Source: Ceratodon purpureus (Eukaryota > Streptophyta > Bryopsida > Pseudoditrichales > Ditrichaceae). From it: a DNA stretch of 64,000 bases. Both the position numbers and the translations under genes were made by a program. Positions 1 through 11,611 of the stretch are shown piece after piece (the stretch's first letter is position 1; the number at the start of each line of letters is the position of its first letter). Below the pieces are notes generated by a model that worked only from the letters and a program-made list of their open reading frames with translations, did no database searches and was not told the DNA's origin. Location of the stretch: contig CM026431.1 in the NCBI GenBank assembly GCA_014871385.1, forward strand, positions 8,553,778 to 8,617,777, in the 5' to 3' direction.

Positions 1-1024
1 AGAGAATCTGCTATCAGTTACTGATGGTTGGTAGACCTGTGCAGATCTTCAAAACCATGGTAAGTTCCTACCATACTAGATGTGGTTGATTCTCCAGCTT
101 CTGTAGAACTTCAGCTGATATACGCGCAAAGAATGGAATTTTGATTTGCTCACATGATTTATACTCAAATTTAAAAGAAACTCATGCATTTGCAAGCAAT
201 ATTTTCACTGGCTTGATCAAATGAACCATTGTGATTTTCACTCGCAGTGCAATGATAGGAGGTGAGAGTTGTGAACACTTCAATGAAATTTCGAAATGGG
301 ATCTCATCGATTGGATCCTACATGGTTGGACAAGGCCATTGACGTCATCAAAGAATTTTCCAGAATTTTCAAAGAATTTTCTATAACAACGCCGCATGCA
401 AGGATGAGCAGGGCTGCCAACTTGGTGAAAAGATCTAAGTTCTCCTCATGTCTAGAATGCGATAAAATTATTATGAAGTACATCACAATAAAACCATTGT
501 TTCAGTGATTGTTCCTCTTGTCTCGGTCTCGGAGAGTGGCACGAGATGGCCATGAGAAATAATGAGCAGTCGCAGCAGTGGTTGCAACAATGCTTACTCA
601 GTTGATAATGATAACTATGAGTGCCGGAGGTGCACGTCAAAGCTCTTTGATCAACAAGAAAACGCTTTCCAATTGCAAGTGTATGGAATTCTCTGGATAT
701 TGTACACAAAACTCTCATATTCAAGAGTAACCCGGTTTAATTTACAACCTCAGTTTGAACTAGTCATTCAATCACTGCAACTCAACCATGTCCTGCAGGT
801 CCACTGGAAGTATTTAAACTCTCTTCATCATCAGGATTGCCAAGTGTTGTGATCTTTATTTGTTTCGAGATATTTCTACAACCTTCGAGGCTGTTTCTAG
901 AGACGTTTTTAAGCTTATTGCTCTCGCAATGATCACACCGTTCATGAAGGGAAGCAAATATCCGAAAACCACAGTTTTTTTTTGGGTTTTGTAGACTCCA
1001 GGGACTAAAGTTTGCACGGCACAG
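1..1024. other. Unassigned region upstream of the first gene
   Basis: No gene is recognised with confidence. On the plus strand a good splice donor follows position 59 (CCATG then GTAAGT). Short open stretches after AG acceptors at about 798 and 835 could be earlier exons of the gene that follows. I could not join them in one phase, so I make no coding call here. Confidence 0.3.
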
Positions 1025-2901
1025 GTGGATATTGTTGGTTTTGGGTATGCATATTTCCTGCAAGCAATATGGCTGGGACTCGGTACTGCTCTCAAGGCAC
1101 ATGCCAAAGGTGTTATTGAAAGATCCAAAGGAATTCATTGAACATGCTATGGACAGACCAACCATGTTTGAATTGTGGCCACTGGATGGTTTTCATGGAA
1201 CCTGTGAATTGCAGCCTGGTAGTAAACCTAATCCTCTAAACTGCATTTGATATTCTGCTGACTCTGTATTTAACCATCACTGAATGGTCTGCAACCTAGA
1301 CGATCAAGCTTACTACCTGCGTGATGCGTTTTACAATTTTCTTCTAAGTTAATGTGTTTCAAATCGAAAATGAACAAACTCGTCATGTAAGCCGATCTCC
1401 ATTAAGATTAAGTTCTTTTCTCCAAACGAAAATCAGGTTGGGCTGTGCAAAAGTGAGCCACAACTCACCTGCATGTTTGTACAATGACAGTAAAATTAAT
1501 TGTCATTTTATTCATGGTAAGAATTGAAGTTGTTCCAGGTACCTTGTACCATTAGCTCCACCAACCTGTCCTGCCATGTTCTGTATGCTACATCCAGCTC
1601 AAACACATCAACAAATTTGTTGGCATGCTAGTCATGTTCTTACCGTATCCATATCAGGAACACCTCTCATATTCTAATAGCACTCGAAAACCAACTTTCA
1701 AAAAGACTACTTCAAGTAAAAATGAAGTTTAGCACCCGTTCATCACAATTTTCACATTGATACAATCAGGGTAGTACCTGGACTAGCTGCAGGTTTTCTT
1801 TTGGGAATTGTGGGTGTCACCTGCAATAAAAGATCTGCTAAAGGAGGGTCTCGTCTATTTTACTTCACTTTGTAGGCTCTCTCCAATTCTCTATAGACAA
1901 TTTGCTTTGCATCCATATCCATACAAATGGATACCTGGTCTAATAGTCATTGAAAATGCCATATCTAAGCAGGCAGCTGTTGTTCAAGATTGCATGCACT
2001 AGCATCGCATTCCTTGTAACTTTTGCAGGGGTGATGATGTCTATGGATCTGCTGCAACAAATACCGGAGGCAGACAAAGATCCGAAGTATTGGTCTGGTA
2101 CCAATCTTCCCTTCAGCTACCAAATGGAGCAGTATGAAGCCTGCAGTGAATGCACCTCATATCACCACTCTAGTAAGCCAGCTCCTCCTTTCCTCAGGCC
2201 TCTTTTGACAATTTGTAAACCAATGAACTGGGTGAGTCATACGCAAACTCACATATTCTACTCGTAAAAAACAAGTGGTGTAATTGAAAATGTAATTGAA
2301 GACACTCTACTTCTTTGTTTCATTGTACATATACAAATCCAACGTTGCAAAAATTTGTCAATTGTCTCCAGAATTTCCTTTTTTTCCATGTATTTATTTT
2401 TTGATTGTTATTAGATGATCCTTCCATGTGCTCTATGATAATAGATCCTTCCAAATTTCAAATCAAGAGATAGGTAGAAAGTTTATTGGGGTTAAGAGTA
2501 TATGTTGAATGGAAGCAAGTGCAGTGTCTAGTGGTGCTTGTTGCAGGAAGAGGCTGAGTAGGAAATGGGGCCCTTTTCCTCCACCAGCATCTCGACTTGT
2601 GGATGACGATTTTGATGACTCGAAAGTACGAATGACTCCAGAAGCTCAACACTGGCACCCCTTCCTGCGACGCACCAAGGGATTTCTGATTGATTACAGC
2701 AAGCAATCAAACTCTACCCACTATACGTATCTTTTCTCAGATCCAGTCCCTTATCCTTCAACTGCACCAACGCCAGCAATTGCCCTTGCACCACTATTTG
2801 GAGACGACTATGGCACAGTTGGGGACATAATCCAGTGGACAGTTCCTGATTATACTTTCTTCCCACCTGTGACAGATTGGGTTGAACCCCCCATTGCATA
2901 A
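1025..2901 (+). CDS. Unidentified gene, four phase-consistent 3' exons, membrane segments
   Basis: I do not recognise this protein. Four stretches bounded by AG acceptors and GT donors join in one phase: 1025-1109, 1770-1847, 1973-2172 and 2525-2901, with a TAA stop at 2899-2901. The first encodes a cysteine-containing stretch. The second and third encode two hydrophobic, membrane-like segments (VVPGLAAGFLLGIVGV and IACTSIAFLVTFAGVMM). These are followed by LLQQIPEADKDPKYWSG, a CSEC motif and a hydrophilic, proline-rich tail ending in DWVEPPIA. The long open last exon and the phase agreement argue for a real gene. The 5' end was not found and may lie before the window. It converges on the TAPT1/POD1 gene. 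A pseudogene remains possible. Confidence 0.42.
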
Positions 2902-3626
2902 GTCTAAGATACTGCGGAGTAGCTTGATTACAGACCCTAATGCTGATACAAGTTAGAGAACTAGTCTTTCAAAATGGACCTATGAGAAATATTCGGACAC
3001 AAGAATCGTTGACACTCGCATTACAATTTCGTGCAGAAGGATTTAAAACAATGGGTTGAGAATATTTCGTTGCTATGATTCTCTTGAAAGAACCCTCCAG
3101 TGTTCTTGTATCTTTCGATGTGCTTGATGGACGTCCAAACACTGCACATGATGCATATCAAAGCTGTGGCACCTCAGGATTGGTCTCATTGTTAGAAATA
3201 TTACTCCCGGAAAATCAATTCTCTGAATCGCAGTCCACCAGGATTAGACCAAAGAGTAGAAGGGTGAAAGCCACCGAAATTTGGGTTTATTACCTCTTGT
3301 TCATTGCCCACTAATGTGAACGTTCTGTATAAATTGCTATGAATATAGAGTACACCGATTTAGAACCCAGACCTTAAGATGCTTTTCTCAAACCACCAGA
3401 AGGGCTACGCTCTATCGTTAGAATAATAAATAATCTTTCTACCTGACTATAGATACCATGTTTCGGCATCTCTGGACATCTTAGCGAATGCAAAAATTAT
3501 AAGTGCCTACCAAAATTGATGAGGAGCGAATACAGATAGCATCAGCCCTGTTTGAAATAGAATCTTACAAGACAGGCTAACTCTATCCCAGTGAAAGCTA
3601 GAATCTAGCCTAAAGTTTGCATGATT
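2902..3626. other. Convergent intergenic region
   Basis: This lies between the stop of the plus-strand gene at 2901 and the stop of the minus-strand TAPT1/POD1 gene at 3627, so it should hold both 3' ends. I see no coding signal or repeat in it. Confidence 0.5.
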
Positions 3627-6600
3627 TTAATCTGCATGCGGATGATGGCCTTCTTTGTGTTTACACCGTTTCAGATACCACGCAGCATGCATCTGCAAGC
3701 CTAAACCAACAAGGATCTTCAATGCCAAAAGGATGATGTAGGTGCCTCCACCAAGCATAAAAATGCCGGCGACTCTATGCAGAAGTGGTCCTTGAGGAAG
3801 AAAAGTTGCATATAGTGGGATTAGCACCCTCAGTACCTGGCACAAAAACCCGTAGCAATATTACTGGATTGCTTCAAATGAAGCACAAGGAAGAAATAAA
3901 ATGAAATCTCACAAGTTAGTAGCAATGGCCTTCTCTAACGATCCAAAAGACATGAATGATCAACAGGTAGACTTTGAGCTCGGAAAATTCATTACAAATA
4001 AATCATATAATTGGTACATCCAGCAGTACTTAAGAAAGCTAAACCACGCAGTTACACTCCTGAGTGTCTTGCTCGAAGTTGCATCTACATGAAAAATAAA
4101 AGTTGATGCTTGCTTACCACACAAGCAGGCGCAAGCGGTACAAAATGAAGTGTTTTGTGCACTTCGTGTGACTGACTATTCAACGTCTGCAACCGACACA
4201 AACAAATAATAAGAGATAACAAATATCATATGTTAGCAAACCAAACAACTTGACCATTCTTACTTTCTAGAAATAAAGATTCTCCTCTGGAAGTAAGGTG
4301 TCACCATAACCTAACACTCGGAATGAAACACAATAACAAGGACTTATCATTCTTCTGACACCGAAGCCAATTCCACTATGAAACAGGTGAGGATGCACAA
4401 TGCAGCCAGACAAACAAGGTCCCATGTTGCATACTCCATTGCCTGCAGAAAAACAAAACAAGCCAAGATATACTACCTGCTTGCAAAGGGCCTGGAGAAA
4501 TTCTGAATATGCACCAGGTTTTATCTCGTTAAACTTTGCCAAGAACGAATGTTTGATTACGTCAACAAGGACTTCACATAAGAACACCATCCCTGCATTC
4601 TGCACCACATAAATTGACCACGTTGTTAAACAGATGATTAACACACAAGAAAGAACACAAGCGTGGCATACAATTTAAAGAGACGCCACTATGTAACAAG
4701 GCCATTTTCTTCATAATTACAGTGGGTGACTTTCCACGTGCTTCTAAGTCAGATACTGAAATTGAAAGTTCCAACGAGGGTAACCGAAATACGTACATAA
4801 GCGAAATTCCAAAGCCAGAAATCCTCGCTATTTTGAATGTTCTGAGCCAAAACGAACAAAAGATGTGCCATGATGTGAAATCGCTCCACTGTGTCTACAC
4901 ATACAACCACCATCATGAAATTAAGTCAAATACATCAAACTACAAATACCTTTTTTCAGAAAGATATCTTCCTGCCCGACATGGTTGAATTCATTTTACA
5001 AAGATAGAAATGGTGCAATACCATGGTAGGCCATTTTGTGAAGATTCTCTTTTCCGACTCTTTTGAAGACATTACTCTTGATTTCGGCAAAATTGTTCGA
5101 AATGAGTAGTGTGAGCAGCGCATTGTTCTGGGAATTGATAGCAGCCGATACTGTGATAGCTTGAGACATGATCACGAGAGAGTGCACCAGTGCATATTGC
5201 AGTCAAGGAGACAATTCAAGATATTATCCTGAGATGATTCAGCAACTGCTTGTATATGAGGACATCAAACCTGCTCTATTGGAAAGAGAAAACAAAAATC
5301 AGACCTACCCCTGTCTCGTGTTCCTTCAACCGGTTTACACAAGTTACAAAAATCAGACCTACCCTTAACAACTTAAGTAAACCAGTTGAAGGAACACGAG
5401 AAGCATATTATAAACGATCTCTATAAATTCTGACATGTGTAGTTAACTCTCCAGCTTAAGCACTACTTGAAAGGATATGAAAAGTAGCTATGGCAATGCT
5501 CTGGTCCAAACAAAATTGAGCCCATTGCTTGATCAGCCTCTCTGGTGGGCAATCCCCAATAGCCACAGCAGAATTGAGAAGAATCTGGAGCACGTCACCT
5601 CCAAAAGATTGACATAACTTGTCAAAGATCTGCATCACATCCATATGTGTAGCAGTATTCTGAGTAGAATACAAAGATGATTAAAGAAAACGCATAAATC
5701 AGGCTCAACTGATACCAAATGTGCAACACAAATCGGATACGAACCTCAAGAACATTGAAGACAACATATAACTTTATTGTGGCTTGGCCTCGAATGTAGT
5801 GATATATGAAACTAATATCTGCACGTGCCACTTCATGGTAAGAATATTTATACACGTGTTTTTTCTTTAATAGGAGCCAATTGCAGGAATGCTAACATTA
5901 TGCACCTCCCAGGTCCTTCTAGTTGAGCAACAAACGCTTGGATGATAGCCAAATTAGTATAAATCTAAATAACACATCTCTACGATTCTCTAGTGAAGCC
6001 AAATATATACCAAGCAAGGCAGAGAATAAGTACCAGCCTGCTGAAGAACTGCCACACCTAGTACAAGGATGATCAAAGAAGCAAAGTCGGACAATTCGGC
6101 GGCATATGGTCTCTGAAATTGCCTGTCTCAAAACTCTCAGTTCAACGGCAAAGGAATAATCCAAGAGAGACCAAGATCCTGTACAAATGCTCAAATCTAC
6201 ATAGATTATTATTTTTGGTTGTCTAATAATACTGAAAATTTCCAGTTCAAGTTTCAACCTGAGGACGAGACATGTTTAACTACAGTAGGAAAGCGAATCT
6301 TTGTGAACAGTATAAAAGTACAAACACCATATAAGCATATTAGGAATACTCTGTCAAATATGGCTTTTGGCATGTAGCCATAAGGTTGCATTACCCATTT
6401 ACAAACTTTTCGCAGGAGCATTACTGGCAGATATTTCGACATGTACAAGGATATACTTAGAGTCCTGGACAGTACATTAACCAGCAAATCAGGATAAAAG
6501 GACTCACCTCCAATGCAAGATGCGTTGCCAGAGGAACATAATTATCCTGGCTGGCATAACTGTGAAAAGCGAGAGGAAGGAGTCTAAACAAACAAAAAAT

Positions 6601-8549
6601 CCAACATCGATGAGCTGCAACCATTCCCAACCACGCAATGAAATTATCAATACTAGTCTGGCATGATTAGGTCTCACAACAACAAAAGGCTGCCTCGGTC
6701 CACGGCATTAAAGTCAAGATGATTGGTTGTGAAACTATGATTTGCAGCAGATTGGATTGCGAAATTGAGTGCAAGCTGTAATACATTGTAATTTAAACCG
6801 TTTTTTATGAGCAAAATTTACAGACATGAGGTGAAATGCAGCTGATATTTCACCAGTCCGAATAGAATTTAAAATTCTGTGATGCTCACCAGCTCACATC
6901 TCCACGGTACGTGAAACATGGTATTATATATACGCTCTCGTCTCTGTTGTATACCGGCTGATGAATGGCGCTCGGACAAACTGCCCCTCTGAACTTCTCC
7001 TCGTAAATAATTTATTGGTGATATGTCAACTACTGTTGGATCTGTTCACAAATCTTGTAAGTCAATAAAATGCACATATAGAAACTCCCGGATCTTATCA
7101 AAACGCCAATTTATAAACTCCCGGATCTTATCAAAACGCCAATTTATACTTGCAAATTCTCATTTCAAATTCTCATGTCAAGAGTAGTCAAAAAATAAAC
7201 AGCGCTATGATGACCAAAATATGACCACAATAAACTCAAAAATAAAATACTAAAACAACTGCAAAATCTGATTGATTTGAATTAACACAAGCTCAGCTTC
7301 TAGATGCCAAAACTCTGACGCAAAAATTATATCCTCCACTTCAACTCAAAGATATGACTTCGCTTTTACAACTTCGTGAAGGAAATTTTCTACATTAATA
7401 AATAGCTGACAAGCCGTAACCACTACAGCTGAGCAGAACAATTAAAAATTAAACCCTACCAATGACTTCACCAGATAGGATGGAGCACTTACATTCTGAA
7501 TTGGCGGCCATCAACCTCTCCCATTCTGTCAAATGCGGAGTCTCATGAGTCAATAACGGAGGCCGAGGCAAAGGGGGCGTCCGGTACCCAGACGACTGCT
7601 CAATCACGTCAACATGCCCTAAGTAGCTGGAATCCGCATCGGGTTTCTGTTTCTTAAAGGACACCACTCTTGTTATTCCAGCCTTTGCGCCTCCCTCTAC
7701 CCCGTTCTCCTGCACCAGAGGCTCCGGCGATTTCTCCACAGCCCGCTGCCTGAGCTCAGTGACAACAGATCCTGACGAAAACAAAGGCTCTCTCTGGCTC
7801 GCACCTCGCGGACTATATCCCGATAAACCACCAATACCAACGCCAACAGGAGACGTCCGTCCCGACAACCGATCTTTCGGCGACATCAACCGCAGCTCCG
7901 GCACTCGTCCATCAATTGTAGCATTCTCGATCATAATTGTATCAACCGAAGGAACAATCCCAGCGCGACTCATCTCATGCCCTAAATTCACTCTCACTTC
8001 TTTAAACCCAGGGCTACCCGTTTCTTTCACCGAATCACTCCTCAACAGAACCAAATCAGTCGACACCACTCCCGTTGCCAAGTTCCGCAACGACTCTGTA
8101 TTCGAAGGCGACTTCTGTCCACTCTCCACGCCCTCACCACCACTCCTCTGAAACGCGCCATCCTTAACCTCACCCTCACCTTCCGCGCACTCCACTCCAG
8201 CCCGGGCTTCCCCGACATTGACCCGAGGCTCCAACCGCAGGCCGGCTCCAACCTCATCACGACGAGGCGCAATCAAATCCTTGAACGACGGCAAACCAAC
8301 AACCTCTAAAGACGACGAAGAAGTAACCGGATCGCCCTCGCCGACGAGCACCGCCCCGAACCCCAGGCTCTGCACGCGCTTACTCTTATGCTTGCGCCGC
8401 TTTCCCTTCCCCTTCACCACCATCGCCATCGCCATGTGCGCGTCCTCGTCCTCCTGCTTCCCAGCCTCCTCATCGTCGCCTGATGTGTCCACAGTCAGAA
8501 GCTCATACACTGCTCCCCCCGGCCTCCGATTGCGCCCGTACTTGTCCAT
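3627..8549 (-). CDS. POD1: TAPT1/POD1 family ER multi-pass membrane protein
   Basis: The family (TAPT1, DUF747) is named for animal TAPT1 and Arabidopsis POLLEN DEFECTIVE IN GUIDANCE 1, an ER protein linked to pollen-tube guidance and embryo patterning. Exons read on the minus strand: 8549-7493 (long, low-complexity, hydrophilic N-terminus with VVTELRQRAVEKS and LTEWERLMAANSE), about 7010-6890 (MFHVPWRCEL), 6614-6508 (LIDVGFFVCLDSFLSLFTVM), 6122-6034 (YAAELSDFASLIILVLG), 5818-5745 (ISFIYHYIRGQATIKLYVVF), 5629-5479 (IFDKLCQSFGGDV), 5189-5022 (ALLTLLISNNFAEIKS), 4894-4797 (ERFHIMAHLLFVLAQN), 4599-4477 (IKHSFLAKFNEIKPGAYSEF), 4186-4118 (FVPLAPACV) and 3836-3627 (the C-terminus with a last membrane segment). 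This gives about 750 residues, as expected for the family. Phases agree from exon 2 onward. The exon 1-2 junction is uncertain, and a short exon may be missing there. The 5478-5190 intron is AT-AC (see its own entry). Confidence 0.9.
5190..5478 (-). other. U12-type (AT-AC) intron in the TAPT1/POD1 gene
   Basis: Read on the minus strand, the intron begins ATATCCTTTC, a match to the U12 donor consensus. It ends TGCAATATGCAC, with CTCCTTGAC (close to the U12 branch consensus TTCCTTAAC) about 12 bases before the AC end. No GT-AG choice restores the family sequence: there is no usable AG between an in-frame TGA and the conserved exon. Splicing as AT-AC gives SIAIATF then LVHSLVIMSQAIT, which aligns without gaps to the family. 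The intron also holds a 24-base inverted repeat (5314-5337 and 5378-5401, one mismatch) and a 19-base direct repeat. Confidence 0.82.
5314..5401. repeat. 24-bp inverted repeat inside the U12-type intron
   Basis: The arms at 5314-5337 and 5378-5401 match at 23 of 24 positions around a 40-base loop. ACAAAAATCAGACCTACCC also occurs twice in direct orientation nearby (about 5292 and 5347). The RNA could form a strong hairpin in the intron, or this is the remnant of a small foldback element. Confidence 0.8.
7082..7147. repeat. Perfect 33-bp tandem duplication
   Basis: The 33-base unit beginning AAACTCCCGGATCTTATC occurs twice back to back with no mismatch, in the first intron of the TAPT1/POD1 gene. 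It looks like a recent slippage or repair duplication. Confidence 0.85.
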
Positions 8550-9093
8550 CGCTGTCTCATCACAGCGACGTCCCCTGCGAGAAGCTCCGATCTCTCATCC
8601 CCGCGTCGGGAATTCTTCTCGCGACCTGTAAGCTCACTCCGCAACTGCTGTAGGGTTTAAGCTCCACACAGCCTCTGCTGTAATCTTGTGCGTTTTTCCC
8701 CGCATTCATGCTCACGATTGGGAGGGTATAGCGGTAGTATTGAGCGGGCGTTGGCGTAGTATTTAGAGGGTATGAAACGGGTATTTGGAAGTCTTGGGCG
8801 GGTGTTGGGATAGTATTTGAAGGGTATTGTGTCGCTGTTGTGGCATTTGGAGGGTGTAGTATAGGTATTGGGGGGTATTGGGGAGGTATCAGTGGAAGAG
8901 TGGAGTAGTTGTGTGGGGGGAGACGTGGCCACTGACGGCACTTTGGAATACGAAATCTGAGTTGATGGCTTGTCAATTGCTGGATCGTTTACGTAAGTTG
9001 GGTGGCGAACCCGAGTTCCAGCTAAGCTCCGAATTCTTCTTTTTTATATTTTTTTGTACTTTGGGAAATGCTGGAGGGGGAGGGCAATTTTAC
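8550..9093. promoter_or_regulatory. Probable 5' region of TAPT1/POD1 with a degenerate repeat
   Basis: This lies just upstream of the minus-strand ATG at 8549. A near telo-box (TAGGGTTT) sits at 8651-8658. A degenerate direct repeat (GCGGGTGTTGGGATAGTATT type) occurs at about 8738-8771 and 8795-8828. GGGTATT-like words recur through 8720-8885. No TATA box is clear. Confidence 0.4.
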
Positions 9094-9369
9094 TACTCCC
9101 TCTGTTTCACAATGAAACCATGGTTTCCACAAATACTTTGTACCTAAATGAAACCATGGTTTCATTATTATTAGGAGTAGCAGGTAAGTCTCAGCTCCTA
9201 ATTTCAAACGGGGAAACTGCCAAGAACCGACATCAGCAAGGTTACACCAATCCAGCGTGTTATGCCAAAGAGCACTTCCTGTTAAAAATGGCATTAGTAA
9301 AAGCGCGTCACTGTTCTTAATGCCGCACTCCAAAGGAAACCATGGTTTCTTTCTGAAAAAGAAGGAGTG
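9094..9369. mobile_element. MITE-like element with 35-bp terminal inverted repeats
   Basis: The left end 9094-9128 (starting TACTCCCTCTGTTTCA) and the reverse complement of the right end 9335-9369 (starting CACTCCTTCTTTTTCA) agree over 35 bases with about six mismatches. Both inner ends carry GAAACCATGGTTTCC. Another GAAACCATGGTTTC lies inside at about 9150. There is no transposase ORF. The CTCCCTC start recalls Stowaway-type ends. I see no clean target-site duplication, so the superfamily is uncertain. Confidence 0.65.
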
Positions 9370-10514
9370 TGGTGTAGGCAAGTGTTTCTATGTTCATCCA
9401 TATTTTAGATAAATTTCACTTTTCATCCATTTTGTATTTATGGCTTAGTTGTTTTTTTAATAATATATGGGTCAAATTGACTTCTTTATCTTTGTTGTAT
9501 TTTCTAAGATTTGGTGCCAGCTACTTCTTTGGTTCTTTTTAGCATTTAGATGCCCAACAGAGGTATTAAAAACTTACATTATGAGTCATGGTTCATTTAG
9601 CACCTGTGCCATGCTACAATGTAGCATCTCTAGCCTTTCTAGAAATCATTTTTGCAAATATTTACAATGGATGCAAATCACCTCCAACGAAAACCTTATA
9701 TATTTTGTTGATATTTTGCTATTTGTTTGTAATTTAGCAAAGTCCTTCTAATTAGACCAAGTCTACTTTCATACATACTTATAAGTAAAGTAAATATGTT
9801 TACAAACACATTGTACCTCCATTGACAAACTCCAACAAACTTGTATATTTGATACTTAATTTCCTTTTATTCTTTCGACAATTTTTTATTTTAGACTTTA
9901 CATTATTTTTAAACAAAACATTAGTGTCTAGTATGCCTCTAGTACAGAACAATGACAAAAAAAATAAAAATATAAAAATATCAATTGCATAGAAAGATAT
10001 ATCTAAATGTGAAATCCAGAAATCTTCACTTAAATGCAATTCATTGATGTGTACTTAGTAGGCCTAAGTTGGGAGCGAGAATGGAAATCAAATACGGTAA
10101 ACACCATGGTAGGTTCATTCCCAGCCACATGAATATTTATTATTTTTGGAAAAATAAGGTTCCCCCTCAAAAATTAATTTTCTTTGATTCTCGTTATTTA
10201 CCAAAAAATCACTAAAAATAACCTCAAATGACTTAGATACAACAAACTATAAAAAATAAAAAATAAATTCCATTCTCATTTTTTAATTTTCATATTATTA
10301 AATTTTTTACGTTTACTTTTTTGGAACTTTTTATGAACGAACCTGCCATGGTGTTAAGTTAAAGAACGTCGAAAACGGACTCCGTTCCTTCACTGCCGTC
10401 GTGCCGCAAATGTGTCGACTTCGGGGACGACCCCTTCTCTATTGATACCCGTCTCTAAACTGATATTATACCACTTTAATACCCGCTTAATACCCATATG
10501 ATACTCGTGCTCGC
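9370..10514. other. AT-rich intergenic region
   Basis: I see no gene. The last 100 bases turn GC-richer and hold several ATACCC words (about 10446-10505), resembling those on the other strand at 8720-8885. Confidence 0.5.
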
Positions 10515-10757
10515 ATGGCAGAGACATCGGCAAGCGCACTGTCGTTGCGAAACCTCGACAAGCTGCTTGAGATGATCGCTCGCTTGCATTGCCTGCGACT
10601 TCGATTGCAGGCCTTCCGTCTCCTCAAATGCGCGTCTGATCGTCGCGGTGTTTTTCGCAGGTACCCGAAATGTGGCTTGCCAGAGCTTGTCCCTCTTCGC
10701 GGATTGTTTCTGTGGGATGTTTTAGTCAGAATTGAGCTTAAACTTGAGCGTTGTTGA
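10515..10757 (+). CDS. Short unidentified ORF, possible upstream exon
   Basis: An 80-codon ORF starts MAETSASALSLRNLDKLLEM and is leucine- and arginine-rich. A splice donor (CAG then GTACCC) falls inside it at about 10661, so it could be the first exon of a transcript. It sits about 1 kb before the bL35m coding start and could belong to that gene's leader or to a separate gene. I recognise no family. Confidence 0.22.
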   Translation: MAETSASALSLRNLDKLLEMIARLHCLRLRLQAFRLLKCASDRRGVFRRYPKCGLPELVPLRGLFLWDVLVRIELKLERC

Positions 10758-10888
10758 CAATTGTGTGTAAGTGCTGCTAATGCCGGTTCTCGCATGTGTG
10801 TGTTTTTTTCTGGTTTGTAAAGTGCGATTGAAGCATGCGTGCGCATGTTGGGGTTAGTTTTTTGATTCGGTTCTCGGATTGGCATTTT

Positions 10889-11254
10889 TTAGGGTTTTAG
10901 GTCACTTGGGCCATATCTGCCGCAGGTGCTGAATTTTACCATGTTTTCGTTGCCGGAGAGGGGAAGTTTTTATTCGAATGAACTCTGCATTTTGTGGATG
11001 TTCCTGTCGTTGATCTAGTGTTTTTGTTGCCTATGTTGCGAATGGGGTTGGTTTGGTCATGGATCGGGAATTTTTTGCTTGGCATTTCTACGATGAAGAT
11101 GAATTAGGGTTTTAGTTTGATATCATGGCAATGAGCAGGGGTAGGTGAAGTATGGCGTAGTTGTTGAGTGCACTAGAAAGAGGATGCGCCATTCTCCATT
11201 TGGGAGAATGGAAGAGAGATTGAAGGCTAAAGGAGGTTTCGGGGTTTAGGGTTT
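10889..11254 (+). promoter_or_regulatory. Three telo-box motifs upstream of the bL35m gene
   Basis: TTAGGGTTT occurs at 10889-10897, 11104-11112 and 11246-11254, all in the same orientation. This telo-box is a known element of 5' regions of plant ribosomal-protein and other translation genes, which fits the gene that follows. The promoter role itself is inferred. Confidence 0.55.
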
Positions 11255-11611
11255 AAGCTTTCGAGTTGGTGGCTTTCACGCACGTCAGATTGCAAATTGC
11301 TGTAACACGAGGCTTCAGGCATTCGCACTCATTTTTCTCTGTTTTTTGGTTTTTCTCTGTGCATAGATATTTTTTCTTATATGGGTTTTCTGTCAGCAAA
11401 GTAATGGAGAAACTGTATGTGGGGTGGACTAGCGTGGTTTCTTAGTGGGGCTTTGATTCTGGAAGTGTTTGCATTGAAGTGCCGCAATGGGTTTAAAGTA
11501 ATGATATACACAATTGCATGTGATCTGAGCAGGTATTGTATGTGGTGAAGTCTGATTCGGGTTAAATTTGTGGAGCGTGTAGTTTGGAGGTATTGTGTGT
11601 CAGCTTCAGCG

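Noticed and set aside
782..1165. A cysteine-rich minus-strand ORF
   Set aside because: It has no signal peptide or family pattern, and it overlaps plus-strand stretches with better exon boundaries.
7449..8549. A free-standing 366-codon minus-strand gene
   Set aside because: It is the first exon of the TAPT1/POD1 gene. A donor (GAAT then GTAAGTGC) at 7493 ends the coding part and the remaining codons are intron.
8218..8631. A 137-codon plus-strand ORF
   Set aside because: It lies antisense to the GC-rich first exon of TAPT1/POD1 and has only low-complexity Arg/Ser/Pro text.
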